A program made the position numbers and the translations under genes. The notes under the pieces were generated by a model that did no database searches, was not told where the DNA came from, and saw only the letters and a program-made list of their open reading frames with translations. DNA of 64,000 nt, from NCBI GenBank assembly GCA_038883335.1, contig JAVZMI010000005.1, forward strand, positions 38,233 to 102,232, written 5' to 3'. Position 1 is the stretch's first letter. The number at the start of each line of letters is the position of its first letter. The DNA comes from Candidatus Bathyarchaeia archaeon. GTDB taxonomy: Archaea; Thermoproteota; Bathyarchaeia; Hecatellales; Hecatellaceae. Of this stretch, positions 9,370-18,265 are shown in pieces.

Positions 9370-10791
9370 ATGGGGCAATGCTGGGACAGATTGTTAGAGC
9401 TGGATAAGCGGTATTACTTGTTTAACTACTATGCCGCAGAAGAGTATGCTCCTACGCTGATAACCGAGACCGATGGAGCCTATATAGTTGACGATAAGGG
9501 GAATAGGCTACTAGACTTAACCGCTCAGTTGATGTGTGTAAACCTCGGAAACCGCCACCAAAAGATCCAGGCGGCCATAAGGGAGAGTCTCAACAAATTT
9601 GGATATGTCTGGGAGAAGTACCCCACCGAGGAGAGGATCAAAGCTACCTGCCTTCTGATGGAGAACATCTTGGGAAGTGATGGCTGGGCGGGTAAGTTGC
9701 GGTTTGTAAGCACGGGGAGCGAGGCTGTGGAGATGGGTCTAATGTTGGCTAAGCTATTCATGAACCGCCCCAACATATTCACAAGGCTTTGGGCGTATCA
9801 CGGGTGGACTGAAGCCGCGAGATCCTGCACAATGATTCGGGGTATCCGCGGGCTGCTATCCTCCAGAAAAGGCTATATAAAGGACATCCCAGCTAACCAC
9901 ACAGGAGGTTACTTTGTCGCTCCACCACCTTACTGTTACAGGTGCCCTCTAGGTAGGGACTATCCTGACTGTAAGGTGAGTGGTAAGCTGGGCTGTGTCA
10001 CTTTTACAGAACATCTCATCGAAGCTGTTGGCGCCGAGACTGTCGCTGGAGTTATCACAGAGGTGGTGATGGGTGTGGGGGCGGTTGTCCCACCTCCGGA
10101 GTATACTCCTCAGATGAGAAGATTAACTCACAATTTAGGCTTACTCTGGATAGATGACGAGGTGGTATGTGGCTTTGGGAGGACTGGCAAATGGTTCGCA
10201 TACCAGCACTATCTGCCAGAAGTGAAACCTGATATAATGATCCTAGGTAAAGGGTTGACAAGCGCCCAGCTGCCAGCCGCCGGCGTAGTTGTAAGCAAAG
10301 AGATCGCCAAATTCTTCGAGGACTATCGCTGGTGGCATGTATCCACATATGGGGCTCACCCCATCGTGATGGCCGTTGTGGCGGCTAATATAGAGGCCAT
10401 GCTGGAGGATGGTGTAGTTGACCACGCCGCCAAGATCGGCGAATATCTCGGGGAAGGCTTGAGAAGTCTTCAAGATAGGCATAGGTGCGTTGGCCATGTG
10501 GCAGGTGTGGGGATGTTCTGGACGGTTGAGATAGTTAAAGACCGAGATACCAAGAAACCATTTATAGAGGAAGATAGGGGGGCGCTCTATACAGGCGACA
10601 CCTCAAACTACCCTGTGAGCATAATCGCATCCAAGTGCTTAGAAAAAGGTTGCCTTATAGGAGGGTTCACACCAAACACACTCCGCATAACGCCGCCGCT
10701 GACCTTAAATGAGGAGGAGGTGGACAAAGGTCTGGCGGCTCTAGACTATGCGCTGGCGGCTGTAGATAAAATGTGCCCCCTCAATCGTTGA
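9370..10791 (+). CDS. Class III PLP aminotransferase
   Basis: Class III (omega) aminotransferases move an amino group from compounds such as beta-alanine, GABA, taurine or diamines to a keto acid. At 473 residues the length is normal. Visible features are the STGSEAVE phosphate-binding loop, the YHGWT substrate motif, the DDEV acidic residue binding the PLP ring nitrogen, and the Schiff-base lysine K294 in LGKGLTS. An unusual insertion PPPYCYRCPLGRDYPDCKVSGKLGC holds four cysteines and could be a metal site. Its end overlaps the convergent OCD-like gene by 11 bases. With the nitrilase and carbamate kinase nearby, a role in amine catabolism is plausible but inferred. Confidence 0.9.
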   Translation: MGQCWDRLLELDKRYYLFNYYAAEEYAPTLITETDGAYIVDDKGNRLLDLTAQLMCVNLGNRHQKIQAAIRESLNKFGYVWEKYPTEERIKATCLLMENILGSDGWAGKLRFVSTGSEAVEMGLMLAKLFMNRPNIFTRLWAYHGWTEAARSCTMIRGIRGLLSSRKGYIKDIPANHTGGYFVAPPPYCYRCPLGRDYPDCKVSGKLGCVTFTEHLIEAVGAETVAGVITEVVMGVGAVVPPPEYTPQMRRLTHNLGLLWIDDEVVCGFGRTGKWFAYQHYLPEVKPDIMILGKGLTSAQLPAAGVVVSKEIAKFFEDYRWWHVSTYGAHPIVMAVVAANIEAMLEDGVVDHAAKIGEYLGEGLRSLQDRHRCVGHVAGVGMFWTVEIVKDRDTKKPFIEEDRGALYTGDTSNYPVSIIASKCLEKGCLIGGFTPNTLRITPPLTLNEEEVDKGLAALDYALAAVDKMCPLNR

Positions 10792-11779
10792 GAGTGACCC
10801 ATCTCCCAAGCTTTGCGGCTCTAGCCTTCCTGTAAGCCCTTTCAGCAGCCGAGACATCCTGTAAGGAGAGCCCCGTAGAGTCGAAGATTGTAATCTCGTC
10901 GTCGGAGGTCCTTCCAATCTTTGCGCCTGTAAGAACTTCCCCCAGCTCCCCGCGAATATCATCCTTCGTAATAAACCCTTGGCGAAAGGGAACATTCATC
11001 TCTCCACTGTGAATCGCCTGCTCCACATCATCCACAAATATCCTTGCCCGCTTCAGAAGTAGGGGATCAAGCTCCTGCTTGCCCGGGGCATCAGCCCCTA
11101 TAGCATTTATATGAGTTCCAGGGCTGATCCAACTGCTCTCCACAATGGGAGCCCTGCTTGGCGTCTGAGTGGAGACCACATCGGCTCCCTCGACGCATCT
11201 TTTTACATCTTCACAGGGGGTGAACCTAAATTTAAACTGGCGGCGATTTACCTCAATGAACCTTCTGAGAGCCTCATCACTTAGATCCGTTACTCTTACC
11301 TCTTCCAGATGTGGCAGTACCGCACTTATACATTTAAGCTGTGCCGAGGCTTGAACTCCAGCACCGACTAAAGCCAAAACACGGGAGTTGGGTCGCCCCA
11401 AATGTTTCGTGGCGATGGCTCCGGCAGCGCCAGTTCTCATAGCGGTTATCCATGTACAACCCATTATCGCTAGAGGGCTTCCAGTCTGGGGATCCGCCAG
11501 GATCATCGTGGCGATGATTGAGGGTAGCCCATACTTTTTTGGGTTGTCCGGGTGGGCATTGACCACTTTCACACCTGAAATGTTAAGGCTCTCGATATAG
11601 GAGGGCATGGTTCTAAGGTCGCCGCCATACCTCTCGAAGAAGAGGTAGCTCTTCGGTGGCATCTGTGTCTTCCCCAAAGCTTTCTCTTTGAAGGCTAACT
11701 CCGCCGTCTCGAGGAAGTCCTCTATCTCCAGTGCCTGTTTTACCTCGCTTTCAGAAAGAAGAAGTATGCGTTTAGCCAG
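10781..11779 (-). CDS. Ornithine cyclodeaminase / alanine dehydrogenase family (mu-crystallin fold)
   Basis: Members use NAD(P) to deaminate or reduce amino acids (ornithine to proline, alanine to pyruvate) or make imino acids. It shows the dinucleotide motif LVGAGVQASAQ, the substrate region YGGDLRTMPSY and GADAPGKQELD. The first standard start is a TTG at 11677, but the frame reads upstream into family-like sequence (RILLLSESEVKQALEIEDF). No ATG, GTG or TTG occurs before a stop. A CTG at 11779 lies after GGTGGG (11790-11795), and a TATA box at 11822-11831 sets the transcript start near 11800, so I place the start at CTG 11779. Substrate unknown; it converges on the aminotransferase. Confidence 0.88.
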   Translation of the reverse strand: MAKRILLLSESEVKQALEIEDFLETAELAFKEKALGKTQMPPKSYLFFERYGGDLRTMPSYIESLNISGVKVVNAHPDNPKKYGLPSIIATMILADPQTGSPLAIMGCTWITAMRTGAAGAIATKHLGRPNSRVLALVGAGVQASAQLKCISAVLPHLEEVRVTDLSDEALRRFIEVNRRQFKFRFTPCEDVKRCVEGADVVSTQTPSRAPIVESSWISPGTHINAIGADAPGKQELDPLLLKRARIFVDDVEQAIHSGEMNVPFRQGFITKDDIRGELGEVLTGAKIGRTSDDEITIFDSTGLSLQDVSAAERAYRKARAAKLGRWVTLND

Positions 11780-11821
11780 CTTCCCTTACCCACCTAGTGA
11801 AGAATAAATTTTGATCAACCT

Positions 11822-11831
11822 ATTTTAAAAG
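11822..11831 (-). promoter_or_regulatory. TATA box of OCD-like gene
   Basis: On the minus strand this reads CTTTTAAAAT. Its expected start near 11800 gives a leader of about 20 bases to the CTG at 11779, with GGTGGG in between. Confidence 0.55.
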
Positions 11832-12047
11832 TTCCTATATGCTCTCAACGTTAAGACGCTGTTCACGCGTATCTCGGCAGTAGTCCCTTACCTCGCCCTT
11901 TACAACGTTAACCATATCGTCTGCCCTTAACCTCCAAAGCCTACTATGAGCTTGGCAAATTCATTAAAGCCCCAATGCAGACGGCTGATCGGGAAAGCTT
12001 CCGGTTACTTAAGATGCAGGGTTATGCGGGGGTAACTATTAGGGCAA

Positions 12048-12056
12048 CTTTTAAAT
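12048..12056 (+). promoter_or_regulatory. TATA box of TrmB-like gene
   Basis: CTTTTAAAT lies about 95 bases before the ATG at 12145. The predicted transcript start is near 12080, so the leader would be about 65 bases, long enough to carry an operator. Confidence 0.45.
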
Positions 12057-12144
12057 CCGCCTCTAAGAAGTTACTTTATGGCTGAGTAAGGTTTTCCGGT
12101 TAGGCGTACGCCCGTAACTCTCTGGTTTGGGTTGGGGGTTCCAG

Positions 12145-13488
12145 ATGGAAGTTGGATTTACGCTGAAAGATAGGATTAACGAGCTTGCGAAACAACTGGA
12201 AGTTTACGGTTTCACCTACAAGGAGGCAGTTGTCTACCTTAATCTTCTTGCAAAAAATGGTTGCAAGGCTTCTGAACTTGCTGAAACCTTGGGGATGCAG
12301 AGAACTGCCGTCTATGAAATTCTTAATGAGCTGCAGAAGAGAGCGGTAGTTCAAAGGACACTCGAGAAACCTTTTAGATATAGCGCCCTACCTGTGGCGA
12401 ACGTGATAACAGCGCATCTTGCTGAGTTTACCCAGAAATTAAAGGAGAAAGAAGCTAATAAAGCTAAAATTCTCGCCAACTTGGATTTTCTTCCCGTCAA
12501 GAAACCTACGGATGTTGAATTTTTCCAGCTAGTTCAGGGTAGGGATGTAATCTATGGTAAAGTCAGGGACCTATGTAGCGTAGCTGAAGAAGAAATCCTG
12601 ATAGCCTTGAGCCAACCCCTCTCGATTATTGTTAAGTATGATTTGGACAGCGTGTTCAGAAGTGCGCGGAGTAATGGGGTCAAGGTTAGATTGTTGAATG
12701 ATCTGCAGCGATCTGAAACGTCTCTAGTAAAGAAACTGTTGAGGGTCTGTGAGATCCGCCATGCGTCCACTCTCTGCTCAGACTTTTTCATAGTCGACAA
12801 GCATGTCTTGATGGTTTTGAAAAATAACCCGGATGCGCCATCTAAAGATACTGCACTCTGGTTAGACTCAGCTGGATTTAGGAGTGCGATGAGAGCTCTA
12901 TTCGGCGAATGGTGGCATATGAGCCTCGGCGCGAGGCAATATTTACTCGAGTTAAAGAAGAGCTGCGAGCATGGTGAAATTTTTTCATGCCTTAATTACG
13001 AGTGCATTAAACCCTACGCAATCCGTATGTACTACTCAGCCAAGGAGGAGATAGATCTAATGGGCCTAAGTGAAACAGCTTTGCCGCATCAGATAAAGGA
13101 GTGCCAGGAGATAATGAAAAATAAATCGGTGAACGAGAAAGTTCACGTTCGGGCCTTGGCGCACTTAAGCGGGCCGGTTTCCGATGGTCTACTAGACCTC
13201 GCAAAATATGTTGAGGTGCGGATAACCGACTTTGCTTGTGCGGCTATGCTTAGCATCGTAGACCAGAATGAGGTTCTCATCCAAGATCTTACAGGCTATA
13301 ACGAGGCGGGGGCATGCTTGGCAACATGGATTCGCTCCCCTGCTGTTGCATCTTCATTCCGCCTCTTCTTCGAGTATGTGTGGGATAGTTCAACACCCTT
13401 CGATGAAATGGCGGTGCTTCCTTCCGGCAGTGTCATCTCAAAGAGTAAGTCTGTCTCTCTTGCCTCTTTAAAAGTCTACAGGCCTTAA
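12145..13488 (+). CDS. TrmB-like transcriptional regulator
   Basis: TrmB proteins pair an N-terminal winged helix with a C-terminal ligand-sensing domain and control sugar or other metabolism genes in archaea. Here the winged helix is at about residues 10-75 (YGFTYKEAVVYLNLLAKNGCKASELAETLGMQRTAVYEILNELQKRAVV, broken here by residue limit only in sense). A coiled linker (LAEFTQKLKEKEANKAKI) and two tandem phospholipase-D-like sensor halves follow, making it long at 447 residues. A TTG at 12127 is in frame, but the ATG at 12145 follows GGGGG and matches family starts. It lies between the aminotransferase/OCD pair and the nitrilase/transporter module, which it may regulate. Confidence 0.83.
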   Translation: MEVGFTLKDRINELAKQLEVYGFTYKEAVVYLNLLAKNGCKASELAETLGMQRTAVYEILNELQKRAVVQRTLEKPFRYSALPVANVITAHLAEFTQKLKEKEANKAKILANLDFLPVKKPTDVEFFQLVQGRDVIYGKVRDLCSVAEEEILIALSQPLSIIVKYDLDSVFRSARSNGVKVRLLNDLQRSETSLVKKLLRVCEIRHASTLCSDFFIVDKHVLMVLKNNPDAPSKDTALWLDSAGFRSAMRALFGEWWHMSLGARQYLLELKKSCEHGEIFSCLNYECIKPYAIRMYYSAKEEIDLMGLSETALPHQIKECQEIMKNKSVNEKVHVRALAHLSGPVSDGLLDLAKYVEVRITDFACAAMLSIVDQNEVLIQDLTGYNEAGACLATWIRSPAVASSFRLFFEYVWDSSTPFDEMAVLPSGSVISKSKSVSLASLKVYRP

Positions 13489-13547
13489 AGTTAATAAAAA
13501 GGAATGGTTAGGTGGCCTTGTTCATTAGCCACCTTTTGAGGGTGTCT

Positions 13548-13991
13548 CTATTCTTTCGGCCGGTACAAAAACGGGTTAAAGCCGAAGATTTGGGTTAGTT
13601 TAGCGGCGGGGGTGGGTATTGCTCTTAACACGTCATCGCTTGTTAGTATGCCTACCAGTTTGTTAGCCTTGTCGACTACTGGTAGTCTCCGTATCATTTT
13701 CCTACGCATCAATTCAACAGCTTCACTTAAACTTGCATCTTGGTTGACTGTGACTACTGGTTTTGACATCACGTCACCAATCTTCGTGGTCAGTTCTTTT
13801 CCTGCGGCTAGACATTTCCTGATACAATCTCTCTCTGTGAGGATTCCAGCAATCTCGCCAGCTTCAACTACGACAACTGATCCGATGGCGTTATCAGTCA
13901 TTAATTTAATTGCTTCTTTCACGGTGTTTTGGGGGCTGATAGTAACCACTTTCACTCTCATAGCATCTTTTACTTTTGTTGTTATGGGCAA
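13548..13991 (-). CDS. Two-CBS-domain protein
   Basis: Tandem CBS domains bind adenine nucleotides or SAM and act as energy or metabolite sensors. The whole 147-residue protein is a CBS pair: the first covers about residues 10-62 (VKDAMRVKVVTISPQNTVKEA...GILTERDCIRK) and the second about 75-130 (VGDVMSKPVVTVNQDASL-like, with GILTSDDVLRAI). No enzyme or DNA-binding domain is attached. The start is a TTG at 13991 with an AAGGTG ribosome site about 8 bases before it. It converges with the TrmB gene and sits upstream of the nitrilase promoter. Partner unknown. Confidence 0.9.
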   Translation of the reverse strand: MPITTKVKDAMRVKVVTISPQNTVKEAIKLMTDNAIGSVVVVEAGEIAGILTERDCIRKCLAAGKELTTKIGDVMSKPVVTVNQDASLSEAVELMRRKMIRRLPVVDKANKLVGILTSDDVLRAIPTPAAKLTQIFGFNPFLYRPKE

Positions 13992-14048
13992 CGAGATTAC
14001 ACCTTCTCTTGAAAAGTTAGAGAGATAAAAAAAATAAAAGGTAAAGAG

Positions 14049-15098
14049 CTACTTGACTGCGTCCTTGTAGTAGTCCTCCCAGAATCTGTCGAAGTGCTTC
14101 CTAACGTACTCGCGGTTCTTCTTCCAGTCCCAGTCTATGTCGTCCTTGATTCCAACGTTGGGTGGGAAGGTTATGGCTCTAGTGTGGTAGTTGTATAGCT
14201 CCTTCCTGAAGTTGGCCAGACCGTTGTGGCACATCATGGTTCGCCTGTAGGCTCTCACAGCAGGTATGTCGAAGTGGGTGAAACAGTAGGCCTCACATGC
14301 AGCATTGGGGCAGGCAGATAGGATGCGTCCCTCATAGTCAGTGATGCAGCTAGCCCCTTGCATCGGGTAGGGTGGAGCGTGGAATGGTTCCCAGCCACCG
14401 TTAATGCCCATGCCGTACGCCATGTTGAACCAGCTGGATGATCTCGTTTCAAGGGCTATGTAGTCTTGTGGTGGGGTCACATAGGGGTCCATCAGGAGGA
14501 ATGGGTGCAGCAGGATCTCAGCTCCGTTGAACGCAAGTTGCCTGGCAGGCTCTGGCTGCGTGCCGTCGTTGCAGATGAAGATACCTATGTTCCCAATCTC
14601 AGTCTTGGCTACTGGGAAGAACGGCTCCTCCCAACCAGCATTTATGAAGTCATGTGGGCTCGGCCAGAATTCGTCTGGGAGCCATGGGTTGGTTTTACGA
14701 TATACCATTAATATTTTGCCGTCTGGGCCGAAGAGTGGTGCGGCGTCGAAGATTGTCTTGGGGAACTTGGGGTGGTCCTCAGACATGGATCCGAAGCACG
14801 CGTAGATGCGGTACTTCTTGGCTATCTCTCCGACACGGTCGGTGATGGGGCCTGGAACCCGCTCAGCAACCTGTCTAGCCTCTCTGATGCTTCTTGCGAC
14901 GTAGCCAGATATCTGGTATTCTGGGAAGCAGAACAGTTTCACTGGGAAGCTGTAGCTGAACTGTTCCCAGCCCATGTTGACGAAGTCTTCCATCTGGTCT
15001 ATGTTCTTGTATATTACGTCCTTGGAGAGCGTTGTGGCGAGCTCTTTTAGTTGTCTGTTTTGGCAGCCGACTGCTACATATCTTTCTATCAAAGGCAT
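14049..15098 (-). CDS. Nitrilase-superfamily carbon-nitrogen hydrolase (amidase/ureidase type)
   Basis: This family cleaves non-peptide C-N bonds of amides, ureido compounds or nitriles with a Glu-Lys-Cys triad. All three are visible at standard spacing: E60 (FPEYQISGY), K135 (YRKTNPW) and C176 (FICNDG). A second Glu follows in the ALETR region. Length (349) is like aliphatic amidase, formamidase and N-carbamoyl hydrolases. GGAGTGA precedes the ATG at 15098 by 8 bases, so the GTG at 15110 is unlikely. It is divergent from the DUR3-like symporter, and carbamate kinase lies downstream of that, so I infer an imported amide or ureido substrate. The exact substrate is not shown. Confidence 0.88.
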   Translation of the reverse strand: MPLIERYVAVGCQNRQLKELATTLSKDVIYKNIDQMEDFVNMGWEQFSYSFPVKLFCFPEYQISGYVARSIREARQVAERVPGPITDRVGEIAKKYRIYACFGSMSEDHPKFPKTIFDAAPLFGPDGKILMVYRKTNPWLPDEFWPSPHDFINAGWEEPFFPVAKTEIGNIGIFICNDGTQPEPARQLAFNGAEILLHPFLLMDPYVTPPQDYIALETRSSSWFNMAYGMGINGGWEPFHAPPYPMQGASCITDYEGRILSACPNAACEAYCFTHFDIPAVRAYRRTMMCHNGLANFRKELYNYHTRAITFPPNVGIKDDIDWDWKKNREYVRKHFDRFWEDYYKDAVK

Positions 15099-15190
15099 CT
15101 TTGCTTTCACTCCTATAGGTTTTTTCGATCTATAACTTGAGCCGTTATCGCATAAAAGATTGTGTACGTAAATTAGCTGACATACATGGC

Positions 15191-15196
15191 TTTAAA
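15191..15196 (+). promoter_or_regulatory. TATA-like box of symporter operon
   Basis: GCTTTAAAG around these bases predicts a start near 15220. That is just before the GGAGGA ribosome site at 15230-15235 and the ATG at 15243. It supports ATG 15243 over the in-frame ATG at 15186. Confidence 0.5.
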
Positions 15197-15242
15197 GGGA
15201 CAATCCGCGATTAACCATACGCAGAAACTGGAGGAACCAAAT

Positions 15243-16928
15243 ATGTCGGAAGTAATTGCAGCTGCCGAAAGTATCTCCGCTCCTTGGCCGTTTGCACAAA
15301 TATTTCCCGCCGAGTTAGCAGTGAAGAGACCACTGCCTTCATACTTCGGTCCTATACTGATCTTCGGGCTGTCTGGGGTTTTCACTGTGCTGGTGTGGTT
15401 CATGGGGCGCTTCAAGGGGAGAACAGCTGAAGAGATGTTCTCTGGGGGGAGAGATGTCGGTCACGGGATGAGTAACGCCGCAATCGTTGCAACGTGGGTC
15501 TGGGCGGCTACACTCATGATGAGCAGCTGGACTGGTTACACATATGGGCCTTCTGGTCCATGGTGGTACTCGCTGGGTGCGACGTTGCCTCTGCCTATAT
15601 TCGCTTATCTGGGGCAGACCTTGAAGGTCAAGATGCCTTTGATCCACACGTACCCTGAATTTATCCTATTCAGACTGGACAGGAAGAACCACGTCTGCCA
15701 AGCGATCATCGCGATGATCGTCTGCCAGTGGGTTACGATAATGATCGTCTCCGGCGGATCCATTATGTATATGACATATACTGGTCTACCCTTCGAGTTA
15801 TGTGCCCTCTGCATGTGCATCTCATTCGCCGCTTACATACTGGTCGCTGGAGCCTGGGCCGCCATATTCGCGGATATGGCTATGGGCTTAACCATCTACG
15901 TATGTCTTGGCATATGCATCTGGGGTTCAATGGTGTTACTTGGGCCGCTCAAGATTTGGGAGGGGCTCGTTCACCATTACACTACACATCCGATCATAGA
16001 GCCGTGGGGTCCCTACTCCAATGAGTTCTATAGGACGAACCAATGGGACTGCATCAACTACCTGAACGCTGCAGGTATAGGCTTCCTGATCGTCAACTCC
16101 GTAGGCAACTTGGGGGCTGTCCTCAACAACTCCACCTATTGGTCGATAGCCATCGCCGCAGATAAACCGAGAACCGTTTGGACCTCTTACATAGCCTCAG
16201 CGCTCTGTTGGGCTCCAATCCCGCTCTCGATGGCTACTTCAAGAGGCGTAGTAGGGCTAGCTTTAGGTGTTACATTAGGTGAGACGTATCAGGGAGGCCA
16301 ACATGGTGTTCCGTTTGGAGGGGCTGAAAATGCTTACATATACTTCCAGGAGGCGGAGGCTGTAGCTCCGCTGACCGCCTTCACGGTGCTGGGCTATGTA
16401 GGGTTGATTGCTTTCTTCGTCGCGGTTGGAGCTGCGACCGTCAGCACTGGCGCCCATGAAACTATGTCTACTGTCACGAACTTCGTGAACGACCTATACC
16501 GCTACTATATAAGACCTAAAGCATCCGCTAGGGAGTTGCTGGTCCTTACTAGACTTATGGTGGGCGTATCTTTGGCCATAAGTTTCTTCATCGTCGTCAT
16601 GTGGCGTTGGTTAGGCTTCACCTTTGCCGGCATGTATCAAGCGATGGGCATATTCTTCTCCTCAGCCGTCATACCACTATGTTGCGCTGCATTCTGGAAG
16701 GATGCCAACAGGGATGGGTGCTTCTGGGGGACAGTGATAGGTGCTGCTCTCGGAATCGCCTACTGGGTAGCGTGCGACTGGAGCCTAGACTGGCCGGTCG
16801 TCTGGGCGAACATCATAGTCACAGCTGTCTCATGCTTCATCTGCGTCGGCTGGAGCGCTATAAAGCCTGAGAATTTCGACTTCACAAAGATGGCCACAAT
16901 AGACGTCTACATACACGAGGAGGTGTAA
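15243..16928 (+). CDS. Sodium:solute symporter, DUR3 (urea)-like
   Basis: SSS-family carriers import solutes with sodium or protons. This 561-residue protein has about 13-15 hydrophobic segments. The stretch SNAAIVATWVWAATLMMSS with YGPSGPWWYSLGA closely recalls DUR3 urea/polyamine transporters (TASVIVSQWTWAATLL...YGVSGPFWY from memory), including the downstream GGSIMYMTYTG helix. GGAGGA at 15230-15235 fits the ATG at 15243. It heads a same-strand series with a 73-residue membrane protein four bases later, then carbamate kinase and two more small membrane proteins. It is divergent from the nitrilase. Urea or a ureido/amide compound is the likely cargo by inference. Confidence 0.86.
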   Translation: MSEVIAAAESISAPWPFAQIFPAELAVKRPLPSYFGPILIFGLSGVFTVLVWFMGRFKGRTAEEMFSGGRDVGHGMSNAAIVATWVWAATLMMSSWTGYTYGPSGPWWYSLGATLPLPIFAYLGQTLKVKMPLIHTYPEFILFRLDRKNHVCQAIIAMIVCQWVTIMIVSGGSIMYMTYTGLPFELCALCMCISFAAYILVAGAWAAIFADMAMGLTIYVCLGICIWGSMVLLGPLKIWEGLVHHYTTHPIIEPWGPYSNEFYRTNQWDCINYLNAAGIGFLIVNSVGNLGAVLNNSTYWSIAIAADKPRTVWTSYIASALCWAPIPLSMATSRGVVGLALGVTLGETYQGGQHGVPFGGAENAYIYFQEAEAVAPLTAFTVLGYVGLIAFFVAVGAATVSTGAHETMSTVTNFVNDLYRYYIRPKASARELLVLTRLMVGVSLAISFFIVVMWRWLGFTFAGMYQAMGIFFSSAVIPLCCAAFWKDANRDGCFWGTVIGAALGIAYWVACDWSLDWPVVWANIIVTAVSCFICVGWSAIKPENFDFTKMATIDVYIHEEV

Positions 16929-16931
16929 AGG

Positions 16932-17153
16932 ATGGTTCAGGAGTTCGGAATCATAAACTACAACCTATGGACATGGACAATCCTCTACGGTGCGACACTC
17001 GTCTGGGGCAGTGCAGCAGCCTTCTACACATGGCTATACTGTCTAGGCGACATAAAACACCTGCCCGAGAAACTGCGGGAGAGCAAAAAGAGGATTATGG
17101 AAATTGAGGAGCGTAGGAGGAAGGCCGAGGCAGAAAGGAAGGCTAAGGGGTAA
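16932..17153 (+). CDS. Small membrane protein, possible symporter subunit
   Basis: This 73-residue protein has one or two hydrophobic aromatic-rich segments (WTWTILYGATLVWGSAAAFY) and then a charged helix (KRIMEIEERRRKAEAERKA) that should lie in the cytoplasm as a coiled coil. It starts three bases after the symporter stop with AGGAGG before it, so the two are translationally linked. Small partners of SSS carriers are known (for example the DUF4212 type), but this sequence does not match one that I recognise. I infer an accessory subunit of the symporter. Confidence 0.82.
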   Translation: MVQEFGIINYNLWTWTILYGATLVWGSAAAFYTWLYCLGDIKHLPEKLRESKKRIMEIEERRRKAEAERKAKG

Positions 17154-17191
17154 ATGGAGGTTTAAAACTTCAAAAAATGGAGGTGAAAGAT

Positions 17192-18235
17192 ATGGCTAGA
17201 AGAATCTTGATAGCTCTAGGTGGCAACGCATTGAAACAGGCACATGAGGCTGGAACAACCCAGGAACAGTTCAAGAATGCCTACATAACTGCCCGAGCCA
17301 TAGTAGACCTGATGGGAACCTTAGAAGGCGAAGATGACAGGGTCGCTATGACCCATGGAAACGGGCCACAGGCAGGGAACCTGCTGATTCAGCAGGAGGA
17401 AGCCACAAAGCTTGTACCTGCACAAGACTTTGATGTGGTTGGTGCCATGACGCAGGGGCAGATCGGCTACACACTCCAACAGGCAATACAGAACACGATG
17501 CTCGACCTCCCCCCAGGAGACTGGAGGAGGGAGATGGGCGAGAAAGGCTTGGTCTTCGGAGTAGTCAACCAAGTCTTGGTTGACATCAACGACCCAGACT
17601 TCCTAGACCCTACCAAACCCGTAGGCAACTTCTTCACAAAGGGAGAAGCTGAGGATCTCGTAAAGACCAAAGGCTATGTCCTTAACCCGCCACCAGGCAA
17701 AGAATACTTGGAAAAGAAGATGATGGGCTTCGTAATTAAACAGGTTAAACCTGAATCGGTTGAGCGGCGGTTCAGGCGAGTAGTTCCATCTCCAGACCCA
17801 ATAAAGAACGTCGAAGGCGCAGCTCTCAAAGGCATGTTGGACATAGGCTACCTCATAATCGGTTCAGGCGGAGGAGGCATCCCGGTTGTGATGGACAAAG
17901 GCAAACTGAAAGGCGTCTTCGCGGTCATCGACAAGGACCTAGCCGGTGAACGTATGGGTGAAGCTATTGGTGCCAATGAGTTCTACATCTTAACAGATAT
18001 CGATAGGGCTAGACTTAACTTCGGTAAACCGAACGAGAAGCCAATCGACCACATGGACATAGACGAAGCAAAGAAGTGGCTGGCAGAGGGGCACTTCTTA
18101 CAAGGCAGCATGTATACTAAGGTAAAGGCGTGTATACGGTTCCTGGAGTGGGGCGGCTTAAAGGCTAGAATCGGCCACCTAGAACAAGCCAAAGAAGTCA
18201 TAGCAGGTGTGAAAGGAACGGAGGTCTACAAATAG
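17192..18235 (+). CDS. arcC: Carbamate kinase
   Basis: Carbamate kinase interconverts carbamoyl phosphate + ADP with carbamate + ATP. It belongs to the amino acid kinase family: RILIALGGNAL at the N-terminus, THGNGPQAGNLLIQQE, VGAMTQGQIGYTLQQ, GSGGGGIPVV and the late AVIDKDLAGE and LTDIDRA motifs. At 347 residues it is longer than typical bacterial enzymes (about 310). GGAGGTGA at 17179-17186 selects the ATG at 17192 over the one at 17177. No transcarbamylase or arginine deiminase is nearby, so carbamate probably comes from the nitrilase or urea-type substrate. The enzyme could make ATP or supply carbamoyl phosphate. Confidence 0.94.
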   Translation: MARRILIALGGNALKQAHEAGTTQEQFKNAYITARAIVDLMGTLEGEDDRVAMTHGNGPQAGNLLIQQEEATKLVPAQDFDVVGAMTQGQIGYTLQQAIQNTMLDLPPGDWRREMGEKGLVFGVVNQVLVDINDPDFLDPTKPVGNFFTKGEAEDLVKTKGYVLNPPPGKEYLEKKMMGFVIKQVKPESVERRFRRVVPSPDPIKNVEGAALKGMLDIGYLIIGSGGGGIPVVMDKGKLKGVFAVIDKDLAGERMGEAIGANEFYILTDIDRARLNFGKPNEKPIDHMDIDEAKKWLAEGHFLQGSMYTKVKACIRFLEWGGLKARIGHLEQAKEVIAGVKGTEVYK

Positions 18236-18265
18236 ACCTCCCCCTCTCTATGTGGAGTGAGGAAA

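Larger units (their letters stand above)
11780..12144. other. Intergenic region between divergent OCD-like and TrmB genes
   Basis: This 365-base stretch holds the promoters of the OCD-like gene (minus) and the TrmB regulator (plus). I see no RNA gene or open frame that looks coding. The middle (about 11840-12040) is unexplained. Confidence 0.5.
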
